Shown piece after piece: positions 26,653 to 35,671 of a stretch of 64,000 bases of DNA. Below the pieces are notes generated by a model, which was not told the origin of the DNA, searched no databases, and worked only from the letters and a program-made list of their open reading frames with translations. Position numbers and translations under genes: made by a program. How positions within the stretch are numbered: the first letter of the stretch is position 1; every line of letters begins with the position of its first letter. Origin of the DNA: Thermomonospora echinospora (GTDB lineage: Bacteria > Actinomycetota > Actinomycetes > Streptosporangiales > Streptosporangiaceae); the NCBI RefSeq assembly GCF_900108175.1, contig NZ_FNVO01000002.1, positions 125,051 through 189,050 of the forward strand. Direction: 5' to 3'.

Positions 26653-27675
26653 TCAGCCGCCGCCGAGCCGGGCCCAGCGCTCCCGCAGCGCCCGCGCCCC
26701 GGACGGTGACAGGTCCCCCAGCAGCCGCAGCCGGGCCATGCCGCCGTCCGGGTGGACGTCCAGCCGCACGTGCGTGGTCTCGGGGGCGTCCTCGATCCGG
26801 AACCGGTGCCGCAGGTCGGGCTGCAGCCGGGTGCGCTCCAGCAGCGGGAACCAGCGGCCGGGGTCGGCCCGCTCGTCCATCCCGGACAGCGACGCCCAGC
26901 CGGGCGCGTTGAACCGCAGGTTGCCGGTGTCGAGCTCGGCCAGCCGGACCACCCCGGCGGCGGCCAGCCGGACCACCGCCCAGTCGTTGCCCGCGCCGCG
27001 GCGGCGGGCGGTCTCCCAGCCCTCGGCCTGGGTACGGGCGAGGCCGGGGAAGAGCATGTTGCCCGGCGAGGAGTAGAACTCGTCGGAGCAACCGGTCACC
27101 CGGGCGCCGTTCTCCAGCGCCGCCAGGTCCACCGTCAGCCCGGCCAGCGGTCTCGGATCGGGCACCACCTCGCCGTGCACCCGCAGCCGGGCGACGCCGC
27201 CGTCGGGGAACACGTTGAGCCGCACATGGGTGAACCGCCGCTCCACCTCGACGGGGAAGAAGTGGGCCCGGTCGCCCTCCAGCGGGCTGCGAGGCACGAT
27301 CTCCACCCAGCCGGCCAGCTCGTCCGGCGCCGGGTATCCCTCCGCCGCGCACGCCTCGACCGAGGCCAGCGGCGGGAAGTTGCCCCGGAACCAGGCCGTG
27401 TCGATCACCACGCCCCGGATCACGCCCGGCAGGCCGAGCCGGACCACCGCCCAGTCGTGCCCCAGCTCGCCACGGGCGTCGGGACGGCGCCGCCGGGTCT
27501 CCCACCCGTCGTACTCCTGCCCCCTGGGCCCGAACGTGCCGGGGCTGAACGTCGGCGCCCACGGGTTGACCAGGTTCTCCTTCACCGCGAACGCCTCGTC
27601 GCTGGCGGCCACCACCGACCCGCCCAGCGAACGCACCGCCAGATCCGGCAGCGCGGTGAACCCGTTCTCGATCAC
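26653..27675 (-). CDS. alc: Allantoicase
   Basis: ~340 residues, made of two homologous beta-sandwich halves as in the family. Each half repeats the pattern DWAVVRLG.xGVIRGVVIDTAWFRGN / DWAVVRLAAAGVVRLAELDTGNLRFN and ends in THVRLNVFPDGGVARLRVHG / THVRLDVHPDGGMARLRLLG. Hydrolyses allantoate to ureidoglycolate and urea. Near the N terminus NPWAPTFSPGTFGPRGQEYDGWETRRRR is characteristic. The start is uncertain: GTG 27675 is directly preceded by GGAGG, unusually close. No allantoinase or ureidoglycolate lyase is adjacent. Convergent with the TetR gene. Confidence 0.9.
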   Translation of the reverse strand: MIENGFTALPDLAVRSLGGSVVAASDEAFAVKENLVNPWAPTFSPGTFGPRGQEYDGWETRRRRPDARGELGHDWAVVRLGLPGVIRGVVIDTAWFRGNFPPLASVEACAAEGYPAPDELAGWVEIVPRSPLEGDRAHFFPVEVERRFTHVRLNVFPDGGVARLRVHGEVVPDPRPLAGLTVDLAALENGARVTGCSDEFYSSPGNMLFPGLARTQAEGWETARRRGAGNDWAVVRLAAAGVVRLAELDTGNLRFNAPGWASLSGMDERADPGRWFPLLERTRLQPDLRHRFRIEDAPETTHVRLDVHPDGGMARLRLLGDLSPSGARALRERWARLGGG

Positions 27676-27823
27676 CCTCCGCAGTGTCGCACGGCCGGGC
27701 GCCGGCTCCGGGGGGCGGGTGACCGGCCCCGAGCAGCCCTCAACGGCCGCGGTGGCGGCCCCGCCGAAAACCGGCCGGAAAGCCGGACATCGGCTGTCAG
27801 GTTTCGCTGGCAGTCTCAGCGGC

Positions 27824-28738
27824 ATGAACGACACGCTGAAGGGAAAGATCGCGCTGGTCGCGGGCGCGACACGGGGCGCGGGCCGGGGCATCGCGACCCA
27901 GCTCGGCGCCGCCGGGGCCACCGTCTACGTGACCGGGCGCACCACCCGTGAACGGCGCTCGGAGATGAACCGGCCGGAGACCATCGAGGAGACCGCCGAG
28001 CTCGTCACCGCCGCCGGCGGCCAGGGCATCGCGGTGCCGTGCGACCACCTGGACCATGACCAGGTCCGCACCCTGGTCGAGCGCATCGACCGCGAGCAGG
28101 GCCGCCTCGACGTGCTGGTCAACGACATCTTCGGCGGTGACCACCTGGCGGACTGGAACGCCAAGCTGTGGGAGCACTCCCTCGACGACGGCCTGCGGCT
28201 GCTGCGGCTGTCCGTCGACACCCACGTCATCACCAGCCACCACGCCCTGCCACTGCTGCTCAAGCACCCCGGCGGGCTGGTCGTGGAGGTCGGCGACGGC
28301 ACCACCGAGTACAACGACGGCCACTACCGGGTCTCATTCTTCTACGACCTGGCCAAGGTCTCGGTGAACCGCATGGCGTTCTCACTGGCCAGGGAGCTGG
28401 CCCCGCACGGCGCGACGGCGGTGGCGCTGACGCCGGGCTGGCTGCGCTCGGAGCTCATGCTCGACCACTACGGCGTCACCGAGGCCAACTGGCGGGACGC
28501 ACTGGCCAAGCAGCCCCACTTCGCCATCTCCGAGACCCCGGCCTTCGTGGGGCGCGCCGTGGCGGCGCTGGCGGCCGACCCCCAGGTGGCGCGCTGGAAC
28601 GGGCAGTCGCTGTCCAGCGGCCGGCTCGCCCAGGTCTACGGCTTCACCGACGTGGACGGCAGTCGCCCCGACGCCTGGCGCTACGTCGTGGAGGTGCAGG
28701 ACGCCGGCAAGCCCGCCGACGTGACCGGCTACCGCTGA
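27824..28738 (+). CDS. Short-chain dehydrogenase/reductase
   Basis: 304 residues. N-terminal Rossmann motif GATRGAGRGIA (NAD(P) binding, residues ~14-24) and the active-site Tyr/Lys pair YDLAKVSVNRM. The usual NNAG motif is replaced by NDIFGG, and the expected catalytic Ser position is not obvious (VEVGDGT before YRVSFFY), so this is a divergent SDR. It has a longer C-terminal half than classical ~250-residue SDRs, including FAISETPAFVGRAVAALAADP. Substrate unknown. Divergent from the allantoicase gene and convergent with a WYL regulator. Confidence 0.88.
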   Translation: MNDTLKGKIALVAGATRGAGRGIATQLGAAGATVYVTGRTTRERRSEMNRPETIEETAELVTAAGGQGIAVPCDHLDHDQVRTLVERIDREQGRLDVLVNDIFGGDHLADWNAKLWEHSLDDGLRLLRLSVDTHVITSHHALPLLLKHPGGLVVEVGDGTTEYNDGHYRVSFFYDLAKVSVNRMAFSLARELAPHGATAVALTPGWLRSELMLDHYGVTEANWRDALAKQPHFAISETPAFVGRAVAALAADPQVARWNGQSLSSGRLAQVYGFTDVDGSRPDAWRYVVEVQDAGKPADVTGYR

Positions 28739-28749
28739 CCGGCGCGGCC

Positions 28750-28785
28750 GGCCGCCCGGCGCACGCCGCAGGCGGCCGGGCGGCC
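28750..28785. terminator. Bidirectional hairpin between SDR and WYL genes
   Basis: 11-bp perfect arms GGCCGCCCGGC (28750-28760) and GCCGGGCGGCC (28775-28785) in the gap between convergent genes. Confidence 0.6.
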
Positions 28786-28788
28786 CGC

Positions 28789-29775
28789 TCACCGCCGATA
28801 GAGCAGGCCCATCCGCCGGGCGGCCTCGGCCATGCGCTCCCGCAGCTCCGCAGGGTCGAGCACCTCCACCTCGGGGCCCAGCCTCAGCAGCTGGGTGTAG
28901 GCCACGTCCACGGATTCGACGGGCAGGCGGGTCACCACCCATCCCCGCTCGTCGGGTTCCCCGGCCGCCTCCAGCGCCCACCGAGCCGCCGGCGGCTCGA
29001 CGGAGTACCGCAGCGCCCGTGCCCCCGCTGGGCTGAGCCGGATCGTGACGGCGTCGGTCAGCAGCGACTCCACGAACTGCGCCGCCCGCTCCGCCCAGAA
29101 CCCCCTCAGGTCGAACGTCTCGTCGCGCTCGAACGAGACCCCGGTGGGCTCCACCGCCGTCACCCGGCCCACCCGGTACGTGCGGTAGTCGCCGCCGACC
29201 AGGGCCACCAGGTACCAGATGCCGCCCTTGAGAACGAGCCCGTACGGGTCGGCCGTCCGCGTCACCTCCCGGTCGCGCCGGTAGCGCAGGACGACGGTCT
29301 CGTCCTGCCAGACCGCCCGCGCCAGCGCGGCCAGCAGCGGCGGCGGCTCAGCGTCGCCGAACCACCCGCCGACGTCCAGGTGGAACCGCTGGCCCGTACG
29401 CGCCGGGGCGTCCTGCAACGAGGGCGGCAGCGCCGCCAGCACCTTCAGCCGCGCGGTCGCCACCGCGTCGGCCAGCCCCATGTCCTCGGCCGGGCCGGGC
29501 AGTCCCGATAGGAACAATGCCTCGGCCTCCGCCCTGCTGAGTCCGGTCAGCCGCGTCCGGTACCCGTCCACCAGCCGGTATCCGCCCCGCCGCCCCTGCT
29601 CGGCGTACACCGGGATGCCCGCGCCCGACAGCGCCAGCACGTCCCGGTAGACGGTCCGCTCGGAGACCTCCAGCTCCTGCGCCAGCTCGGCGGCCGTCAT
29701 CGTCCCCCGCGCCTGGAGCAGCAGTACCAACGACACCAGCCTGGACGCGCGCACCCGCCCATTCTCGCGGCCCAT
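28789..29775 (-). CDS. HTH/WYL-domain transcriptional regulator
   Basis: 328 residues. N-terminal DeoR-like winged helix-turn-helix (RASRLVSLVLLLQARGTMTAAELAQELEVSERTVYRDV), a linker with PVYAEQGRRGGYRL, then a WYL domain (VVLRYRRDREVTRTADPYGLVLKGGIWYLVAL; YRVGRVTAVEP) and the WCX C-terminal extension. WYL domains bind small ligands or nucleotides. It lies 46 bp downstream of the purine deaminase operon on the same strand and may regulate it or the convergent SDR; the target is not evident. Confidence 0.92.
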   Translation of the reverse strand: MGRENGRVRASRLVSLVLLLQARGTMTAAELAQELEVSERTVYRDVLALSGAGIPVYAEQGRRGGYRLVDGYRTRLTGLSRAEAEALFLSGLPGPAEDMGLADAVATARLKVLAALPPSLQDAPARTGQRFHLDVGGWFGDAEPPPLLAALARAVWQDETVVLRYRRDREVTRTADPYGLVLKGGIWYLVALVGGDYRTYRVGRVTAVEPTGVSFERDETFDLRGFWAERAAQFVESLLTDAVTIRLSPAGARALRYSVEPPAARWALEAAGEPDERGWVVTRLPVESVDVAYTQLLRLGPEVEVLDPAELRERMAEAARRMGLLYRR

Positions 29776-29821
29776 GGCCCTCCTACGGCGAGGGGGCGTC
29801 GGTGACCACTGTCTCGCGCCG

Positions 29822-31186
29822 CTACAGCACGTCCTCCGCCAGACGCATCAACCGGCGGTGGGCGTCGGCACCGCGGCGGGCCACCTCGTCCTGGGAGACG
29901 GTGACCAGGGTGTCGTCGGCGACCACCGTCCGGCCGCCCACCAGCAGCCGGGCCAGCGGCGGGGTCTGGCCGTAGGCGAGCGCCACCACCGGGTCGTCCA
30001 GCGCAGCATGGAAGCCGTCGACGCGCCACAGGGCGATATCGGCGAGCTTGCCGGGCTCCAGCGTGCCGATCTCGTCCTGCCTGCCCAGGCAGCGGGCGCC
30101 GCCGAGGGTGGCCATCTCCAGCGCCTGCCGCGCGGTGAGGGCGGCCGGGCCGTACCGGGCGCGCTGCATGTACATGGCCTGGCGGATCTCCCCCGCCAGC
30201 GGCACCATCTCGGCCGAGGCGGCGCCGTCCACGCCCAAGCCGACCGGGACGCCCGCCGCCAGCGCGTCGGCGACCCGCGCGATGCCCGCGCCGAGGCGGG
30301 CGTTGGAGCTGGGGCAGTGCGCCATCCCGGTGCCGGTGCCGGCCATCGTGCGGATGTCGGGATCGTGCAGGTGGACGGCGTGGGCGTACCAGACGTCGGG
30401 GCCGAGCCAGCCCAGCGTCTCCATGTACTCGACCGGGGTCATGCCGAACCGGTCCCGGCAGTACTCCTCCTCGTCCAGCGTCTCGCTCAGGTGGGTGTGC
30501 AGGCGGACGCCCCGGCGGCGCGCCAGCTCGGCCGACTGGACGAGCAGCTCCTTGCTGACCGAGAACGGCGAGCACGGCGCGACGGCGACGCGCAGCATCG
30601 AGCCGGACGAGGGATCGTGGTAGCGGTCGATGGCGGCCTCGGTCTCGGCAAGGATCGTGTCGAGATCCTCGACCACCTCATCCGGGGGCAGCCCGCCCTG
30701 GGACCTCCCCCTGTCCATCGAGCCCCGGCACGGGTGGAAGCGGACGTGCAGCTCGGCGGCGGCCTCGACCTCGGCGGCGAACAGGTCGCCGCGCCCCCTG
30801 GGGAAGATGTAGTGGTGGTCGGTGCTGGTCGTGCACCCCGACTTGGCCAGCCATCCCAACCCGGCCGCGGCGGCACCGTGGACGACCTCGGCGTCCATCT
30901 TCGACCAGGGTCGGTAGAGCGTCACCAGCCACTCGAAGAGCGTGCTGTCCTCGGCCAGCCCCTGGCTCGCCCACTGGTAGAGGTGGTGATGGGTGTTGAC
31001 CAGGCCGGGGGTGGCCAGGCATCCGGCCGCGTCGATCCGCTCGTCGGCGCCGTCGCCGGGCGCCGGGCCCGGGCCCACGGCCGCGATCCGGTCGTCCTCG
31101 ACGAGGATGTGCCCGCCGTCGTACTCCTGCCCGGCGACGGTCACCACGTAGGCGTTCTCGATGGCGATCCTCACCCCGCGCCTCAT
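29822..31186 (-). CDS. 8-oxoguanine deaminase / guanine deaminase-like amidohydrolase
   Basis: 454 residues from the ATG at 31186, overlapping the stop of the FeS subunit gene (ATGA). Amidohydrolase of the ATZ/TRZ-guanine deaminase group: NTHHHLYQW (HxH metal pair), TSTDHHYIFP, CRGSMDRGRSQGGLPPD (8-oxoguanine deaminase-like substrate loop), HLSETLDEE, YAHAVHL, AHCPSSNARLG, and LGVDGAASAE with the metal Asp. Likely converts guanine or 8-oxoguanine to xanthine or urate, which fits the adjacent xanthine dehydrogenase-like subunits. Isocytosine or triazine substrates cannot be excluded. Confidence 0.88.
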   Translation of the reverse strand: MRRGVRIAIENAYVVTVAGQEYDGGHILVEDDRIAAVGPGPAPGDGADERIDAAGCLATPGLVNTHHHLYQWASQGLAEDSTLFEWLVTLYRPWSKMDAEVVHGAAAAGLGWLAKSGCTTSTDHHYIFPRGRGDLFAAEVEAAAELHVRFHPCRGSMDRGRSQGGLPPDEVVEDLDTILAETEAAIDRYHDPSSGSMLRVAVAPCSPFSVSKELLVQSAELARRRGVRLHTHLSETLDEEEYCRDRFGMTPVEYMETLGWLGPDVWYAHAVHLHDPDIRTMAGTGTGMAHCPSSNARLGAGIARVADALAAGVPVGLGVDGAASAEMVPLAGEIRQAMYMQRARYGPAALTARQALEMATLGGARCLGRQDEIGTLEPGKLADIALWRVDGFHAALDDPVVALAYGQTPPLARLLVGGRTVVADDTLVTVSQDEVARRGADAHRRLMRLAEDVL

Positions 31187-31656
31187 TCCGCGCCCGTCTT
31201 CCGGGACGCGGCCAACCGCACGGCATCCAGGATCTTCTCGTAGCCGGTGCAGCGGCACAGGTTGCCGGCCAGCGCCTCCCGGATCTCCGCGTCGGACGGG
31301 TCGGGCCGGCGGGCCAGCAGGGCGTGCGTCTGGACGATCAGGCCGGGCGTGCAGAACCCGCACTGGACGGCCCCGCATTCCACGAACGCCTCCTGGACGG
31401 GGTCGAGCCGCCCACCGTCGGCCAGCCCCTCGACGGTGCGGACCTCGCGCCCCTCCACCTGCCCGGCCGCCACCAGGCAGGCGCACACCGGCGCACCGTC
31501 CAAATAGACGGTGCACGAGCCGCACTCCCCCTGCTCGCAGGCGTTCTTGGCGCCCGGCAGGCCCATCCGTTCACGCAGCACGTACAGCAGGCTCTCGCCC
31601 TCCCACACATCGTCCACCGACTCCCGCGAGCCGTTGACGGTGAAGGTCACCCGCAT
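31183..31656 (-). CDS. Xanthine dehydrogenase-type [2Fe-2S] subunit
   Basis: 157 residues from the ATG at 31656, which overlaps the FAD-subunit stop (ATGA) and has GGGAGG upstream; a start at 31692 inside the previous gene is less likely. Two iron-sulfur clusters: plant-type Cys40, Cys45, Cys48 and Cys60 (ACEQGECGSC then CAC), and the second domain with Cys99, Cys102, Cys134 and Cys136 (QCGFCTPG and GNLCRCTGY). Electron-transfer subunit of molybdenum hydroxylases. The matching large Mo-cofactor subunit is absent from the neighbourhood. Confidence 0.93.
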   Translation of the reverse strand: MRVTFTVNGSRESVDDVWEGESLLYVLRERMGLPGAKNACEQGECGSCTVYLDGAPVCACLVAAGQVEGREVRTVEGLADGGRLDPVQEAFVECGAVQCGFCTPGLIVQTHALLARRPDPSDAEIREALAGNLCRCTGYEKILDAVRLAASRKTGAE

Positions 31657-32531
31657 CACGACCTCCCTGTTCCGGCCAACCGGTCCTGCCATGCCCAGGT
31701 CAGCGTCCGGCGGGCCATCACCGCCAGCGCGTGCCGCCGGTAGGCGGCCGTCCCGCGCACGTCGTCGATCGGGGCGGCGGCCCGCCCGACCAGCTCCCCG
31801 AACCGCTCGGCGAGCCCGTCCGGCAGCGAACGCCCCCAGGCCGGCTCACCGGCCAACTCGCCGGCCAGGAACTCCTCGGCCTCGGCCGCCCGCAGTGGCG
31901 TCGGCGCCGCCGACCCGATCCCGGTGCCCACCCGGCGCTCGGCGGGATGCAGGGCGATCGCGAACGAGCACACCGCGATCACCATCGCGTTCCGCGTCCC
32001 GACCTTGGAGAAGTGCTGGGGGCCCTCGGCCGGCCGCAGCCACACGGCCCGGATCAGCTCGTCGTCGCGCAGCGCGGTGCGCTTGACGCCCAGGTAGAAC
32101 TCCTCGGCGGGGATCATCCTGACTCCCCCGGCCGCCGACTCCACCTCTACCTGCGCGCCCGCCGCCAGCAGCGGCGGATGGCAGTCCCCCGCCGGGGAGG
32201 CCGCGCCCAGGTTGCCGCCGACCGTGCCCCGGTTGCGGATCTGCGGCGACCCGACCGTCCGGGCGGCCTGCGCCAGCCCCGGCACCCGGTCGCCCACCTC
32301 CTCGATCAGCCGGGTGTACGGCAGCCCCGCGCCGATCCGCAGCCGCCCCTCCGCCATTTCCCACTCCGCCAGTTCCCGCACCGGATTCAGATCCAGCAAC
32401 GCCCCCGGCCGGCGCACCTCGAAGTTGATCTCCACCATCACGTCGGTGCCCCCCTGGATCGGCACCGCGTCCGGGCGCCCCGCCCTCAGCGCGAGCGCCT
32501 CCTCCCAGCTCAGCGGACGTAGGAACTCCAT
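31656..32531 (-). CDS. Xanthine dehydrogenase-type FAD-binding subunit
   Basis: 291 residues. FAD site IQGGTDVMVEINFEV near the N terminus and GTVGGNLGAASPAGDC in the middle, followed by the CO-dehydrogenase-flavoprotein C-terminal domain (FSKVGTRNAMVIAV; SAAPTPLRA). First gene of a leftward FAD subunit, FeS subunit, deaminase series with ATGA overlaps. Accepts electrons from the FeS subunit and passes them to NAD+. Specificity for xanthine is inferred from the purine deaminase in the same operon. Confidence 0.92.
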   Translation of the reverse strand: MEFLRPLSWEEALALRAGRPDAVPIQGGTDVMVEINFEVRRPGALLDLNPVRELAEWEMAEGRLRIGAGLPYTRLIEEVGDRVPGLAQAARTVGSPQIRNRGTVGGNLGAASPAGDCHPPLLAAGAQVEVESAAGGVRMIPAEEFYLGVKRTALRDDELIRAVWLRPAEGPQHFSKVGTRNAMVIAVCSFAIALHPAERRVGTGIGSAAPTPLRAAEAEEFLAGELAGEPAWGRSLPDGLAERFGELVGRAAAPIDDVRGTAAYRRHALAVMARRTLTWAWQDRLAGTGRS

Positions 32532-32669
32532 CCCTCCAGGGTCGTCCGCCGGCCCGCCCAGGTCGACCCTCCAATCTCCAAATCACACGCTCGAAAATGG
32601 GCACATTTCACGATTCATCGCCCCGAAGCCACTGCCGAACAGTCCGGATTTCTGTGGCATCGGTGTGGC

Positions 32670-33617
32670 TCACCAGGTGGCGGCGCCCGTGAGAGAGGTG
32701 GGGGCGGGGGCGTAGCCGAGGATCTCGCGGGCGGCGGTGATGTCGAGGGTGCGTTCCACGGCCAGGTGGCTGAGGGCGTAGCGGGTGAGGCGGGGTGGCC
32801 GGGGACGGCGGGCGGCCAGGAAGGCGCCTTCGACGGCGGAGGCGAGCGGCCACAGCGCCTTGAGCGGGAGGTAGACGGGGCGGGCCCTGATCCCCCGCTC
32901 GGCCAGGATCTGCCGGAGCGCGTCGTCGAGGACGACGGGGGCGGCGTCGGTGATGTTGAAGACTCCCGTGCCGACCGGGCCCGTGGCGGCCAGCAGGCAC
33001 GCCTGGACCAGGTTGCCGATCGAGGTGAGGCTGATGCGCTGCCGCCCGTTCCCCACGGCGGGCAGCAGCGGGCCGCGCACCGCCGACAGGACGCGCGGCA
33101 GCAGGGTGGTGTCGCCGGGGCCGTAGACGGCGTGCGGGCGCAGGATGATGGCGGGCCGCTCGCGCATGGCGGCCAGCACGGCGCGTTCGGCGGCGGCTTT
33201 GGACGCGCCATAGCCGTTCAGGTAGCGGGTGACCGGCGCCTCCGGCTCGCGGGCCCGGACCGTGGGGCGGTAGGGGTCGTAGACGCTCGCCGTGCTGACG
33301 TGCACGAAACGCGAGGTGGGAAAGGAAGCCAGGACGTTCTTCGTGCCGTCCAGATTGGTGCGGAAGAAGTCCTCGATCGGGCCCCAGTCGGTGACGCTGC
33401 CCGCGCAATGGACGACCGCGTCCACCTCCGGTGCGTCCGAGAGCAGGCCGGTGGTGATGTCCCACGAGCGGTACGGAGCGCCCCCGACGTGTTCGGAGGG
33501 CGTGTGTGCGCGGCGGCCGTAGGCGAACGTCTCGACGCCCCGTCCGGCCAGGGCACGGCAGACGGCCCCGCCGACGAAACCCGAGGCTCCGGTGACGGCG
33601 ATCCTCATGGCCCTCAT
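32670..33617 (-). CDS. NAD(P)-dependent epimerase/3beta-hydroxysteroid dehydrogenase-like protein
   Basis: 315 residues, extended SDR. N-terminal GASGFVGGAVCRAL dinucleotide motif, HCAGSVTDWGP, HVSTASVYDP (catalytic Ser/Thr region) and Tyr-x3-Lys in GYGASKAAAE. It resembles 3beta-HSD/cholesterol dehydrogenase-like and dihydroflavonol reductase-like enzymes acting on terpenoid or sterol alcohols. ATG overlaps the stop of the P450 gene (ATGA), so it is translated in one operon after GT2 and P450. Met4 is an alternative start. Confidence 0.88.
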   Translation of the reverse strand: MRAMRIAVTGASGFVGGAVCRALAGRGVETFAYGRRAHTPSEHVGGAPYRSWDITTGLLSDAPEVDAVVHCAGSVTDWGPIEDFFRTNLDGTKNVLASFPTSRFVHVSTASVYDPYRPTVRAREPEAPVTRYLNGYGASKAAAERAVLAAMRERPAIILRPHAVYGPGDTTLLPRVLSAVRGPLLPAVGNGRQRISLTSIGNLVQACLLAATGPVGTGVFNITDAAPVVLDDALRQILAERGIRARPVYLPLKALWPLASAVEGAFLAARRPRPPRLTRYALSHLAVERTLDITAAREILGYAPAPTSLTGAATW

Positions 33618-34786
33618 GACCGGGCCTTCCGGCGGATGACGAAGCGGCGGTAGGTCGGGATGAGCACACCCCGCGCGGCTCGGCGGTGGGTGACGGTGAG
33701 GGGTGCGGCGTCCAGCACCGTCCGGGCGACCGCACGGACCTCGGCCATCGCCAGCGGATAGCCGAGGCAGAAGTGGGGGCCCGCGCCGAACCAGAGGCGG
33801 CGCAGTTCCGGCGGATGGACGAGGTCGAGATCGAACGGGCCGTAGGCGCGGCAGCAGTTGTGCGTGGCGATCAGCACGCGGTCTCCGGGACGGACCGGCA
33901 CGCCGCCCACGGCCGCCGGGACGTGGACGCTGCGGAGCATCACCGGGGTCGGGGTGACGACCCGCATGGCCTCCTCCAGCGCCGGATCCAGCAGGGATGG
34001 GTCGGCGGCCACTCGTTCCAGTTCGCCGGAGTCGTGCAGCAGGGCGATCAGGCGCGGCACCAGCGTGGCCACCGTCTCGGTGCCGGTCAGGAAGAACGCG
34101 CCGGCGGCGCCCCTGGCTTCCTCCTCCGACAGGCCGAGGCCCCGCATCCGCCCCATGACCGTGCCCTCGTCGCCGGAGGTGTAGGACTCGGCGGCGATGT
34201 CGCCGAGGGGGTCGAGCACCCGGCGGGCGCGCGCCACCTGGGACGGGGAGAGGCGGCGGGTGCGCAGGCTCACCATCGCCACGATCCGCTCACCCTGCTC
34301 GAACAGGTGCCGGTAGCCGTCCGCGTCCCGGGCCTGGAGGCCGATGACGTGGCCGATCACCGTCCCGGCCATCACCCGCATGGCGTCCACCAGATCAACC
34401 TCGCGGCCCTGCTCCAGCCGCCCGGCCAGGCGCGCCAGGGGCTCGGCGAGCACCCGCGCGCAGAGGCGTTCGGTGTAGGCGGGGGTGAAGAGGTCCGTCA
34501 GCTTGCGGCGCAGCGCGCGGTGGGCCTCGCCCTCCATGTTGAGCAGCACGGACGGGCCGAGTACGGGGGTCCACAGGTCACCGGGTGAGCCGGGGCCGTC
34601 CTTACGGAAGGTCTCCCCGTCCAGCAGCACCTCACGGGCGAGCGCCGCGTCGTTGACGACGACGCCCACGCCCGGCACCCGTACGGCGGGCCCGCGCCGG
34701 GCCAGCCCGCGCAGCAGCGGATAGGCGAACGGGTGCGCGGCCAGGTAGAGACGCCGTTCCCACCGGTCGGCCGGGGCGATCCTCAT
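33614..34786 (-). CDS. Cytochrome P450
   Basis: 390 residues from the ATG at 34786, overlapping the GT2 stop (ATGA). Haem-binding loop FGAGPHFCLGYPLA, ExxR-type helix K (LEEAMRVV), and I-helix FFLTGTETVATLV, where the usual A/G-G-x-D/E-T-T is GTETV. A monooxygenase for an unknown, probably lipophilic product; it does not resemble the CYP125-like P450s further right. Its closest relative in the window is the divergent P450 at 35.7 kb. No ferredoxin is adjacent. Confidence 0.92.
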   Translation of the reverse strand: MRIAPADRWERRLYLAAHPFAYPLLRGLARRGPAVRVPGVGVVVNDAALAREVLLDGETFRKDGPGSPGDLWTPVLGPSVLLNMEGEAHRALRRKLTDLFTPAYTERLCARVLAEPLARLAGRLEQGREVDLVDAMRVMAGTVIGHVIGLQARDADGYRHLFEQGERIVAMVSLRTRRLSPSQVARARRVLDPLGDIAAESYTSGDEGTVMGRMRGLGLSEEEARGAAGAFFLTGTETVATLVPRLIALLHDSGELERVAADPSLLDPALEEAMRVVTPTPVMLRSVHVPAAVGGVPVRPGDRVLIATHNCCRAYGPFDLDLVHPPELRRLWFGAGPHFCLGYPLAMAEVRAVARTVLDAAPLTVTHRRAARGVLIPTYRRFVIRRKARS

Positions 34787-35571
34787 CGGATGTCCACGAC
34801 GTCGGGCGTGTAGCGGTGGTCGGCGTACCAGCCGATGGTGCCGAGCAGCCCGTAGGCCCGCAGCCGCCGCACCGAGCCGTACACGACCATGTCCTTGCGC
34901 AGCCCGTAGGCGCTGGTGAGCCTGCGTACGCGGTTGTGCAGGGCGCGGTCCTCGTGGACGTCCTCGATGCGGGCGCGCGGGAAGCCTCCGGCCTGCTCGT
35001 ACAGGGCGGCGCTGATCGCGACGTTGCAGCCGGGCATCATCAGGTACGGCCCCAGGTAGCCGGGGCCGGCGTTGCCGCGCCGGTAGCGCCCGGCGAGCGC
35101 GGCCACGTTCAGCACGGCGGGCAGCAGGTGGCGTTCCCACAGCTTGAGGGGGAACTCGTCGGTACGGGGGCGGAGCGGGCCGCTGACCATCTCCAGCCCG
35201 TCCGCGAAGGCCCGCCTGACGGCCGCGGTCCAGCCGGGGTGCGGCAGGCAGTCGGCGTCGGTGCGGGCGACGTGCGTGGCGCCCCGCTCGATGGCGTACC
35301 GGACGCCGGTGTCGGCGGCGGCGCCCGTGCCCTTCTGCGGCTCGGTGGCCAGGCGCAGGTCGAGGCCGGGATGCCCGGCGGCGAAGTCCCGGACGACTGC
35401 GGCGGTGGCGTCGGTGCTGCCGTTGTCCACCACGACCAACGAGAAGTCCCGGTCGGTCTGCTCGGCCAGGCGGCGCAGCGTCGCGCCGATGGAGCGCTCC
35501 TCGTTGTAGGCCGGCACGGCCACCCATAGGTTCACCTGGGAGAAGGTACAGAATCGGTCCCGGTTCGACAT
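34783..35571 (-). CDS. Glycosyltransferase family 2
   Basis: 262 residues from the ATG at 35571 (weak ribosome site; GTG 35535 is an alternative start). GT-A fold: WVAVPAYNEERSIGATLRRL, VVVDNGSTDAT, the DxD-like DADCLPHPGW, and the C-terminal acceptor motif EDVHEDRAL. A TM-poor, soluble-looking enzyme. Shares an operon with a P450 and a 3beta-HSD-like reductase, suggesting decoration of a lipid or terpenoid. Divergent from the second P450, with ~100 bp between. Confidence 0.9.
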   Translation of the reverse strand: MSNRDRFCTFSQVNLWVAVPAYNEERSIGATLRRLAEQTDRDFSLVVVDNGSTDATAAVVRDFAAGHPGLDLRLATEPQKGTGAAADTGVRYAIERGATHVARTDADCLPHPGWTAAVRRAFADGLEMVSGPLRPRTDEFPLKLWERHLLPAVLNVAALAGRYRRGNAGPGYLGPYLMMPGCNVAISAALYEQAGGFPRARIEDVHEDRALHNRVRRLTSAYGLRKDMVVYGSVRRLRAYGLLGTIGWYADHRYTPDVVDIR

Positions 35572-35671
35572 GAGTGCCCGTACTCGGTCGCATTGAGTCG
35601 AATCGCCCTGTCGCACCGCGTCGCCCGGTGGCAGGTTCGCACGGATGCCCTGTTGGAGGAGGTTTGTGTTG

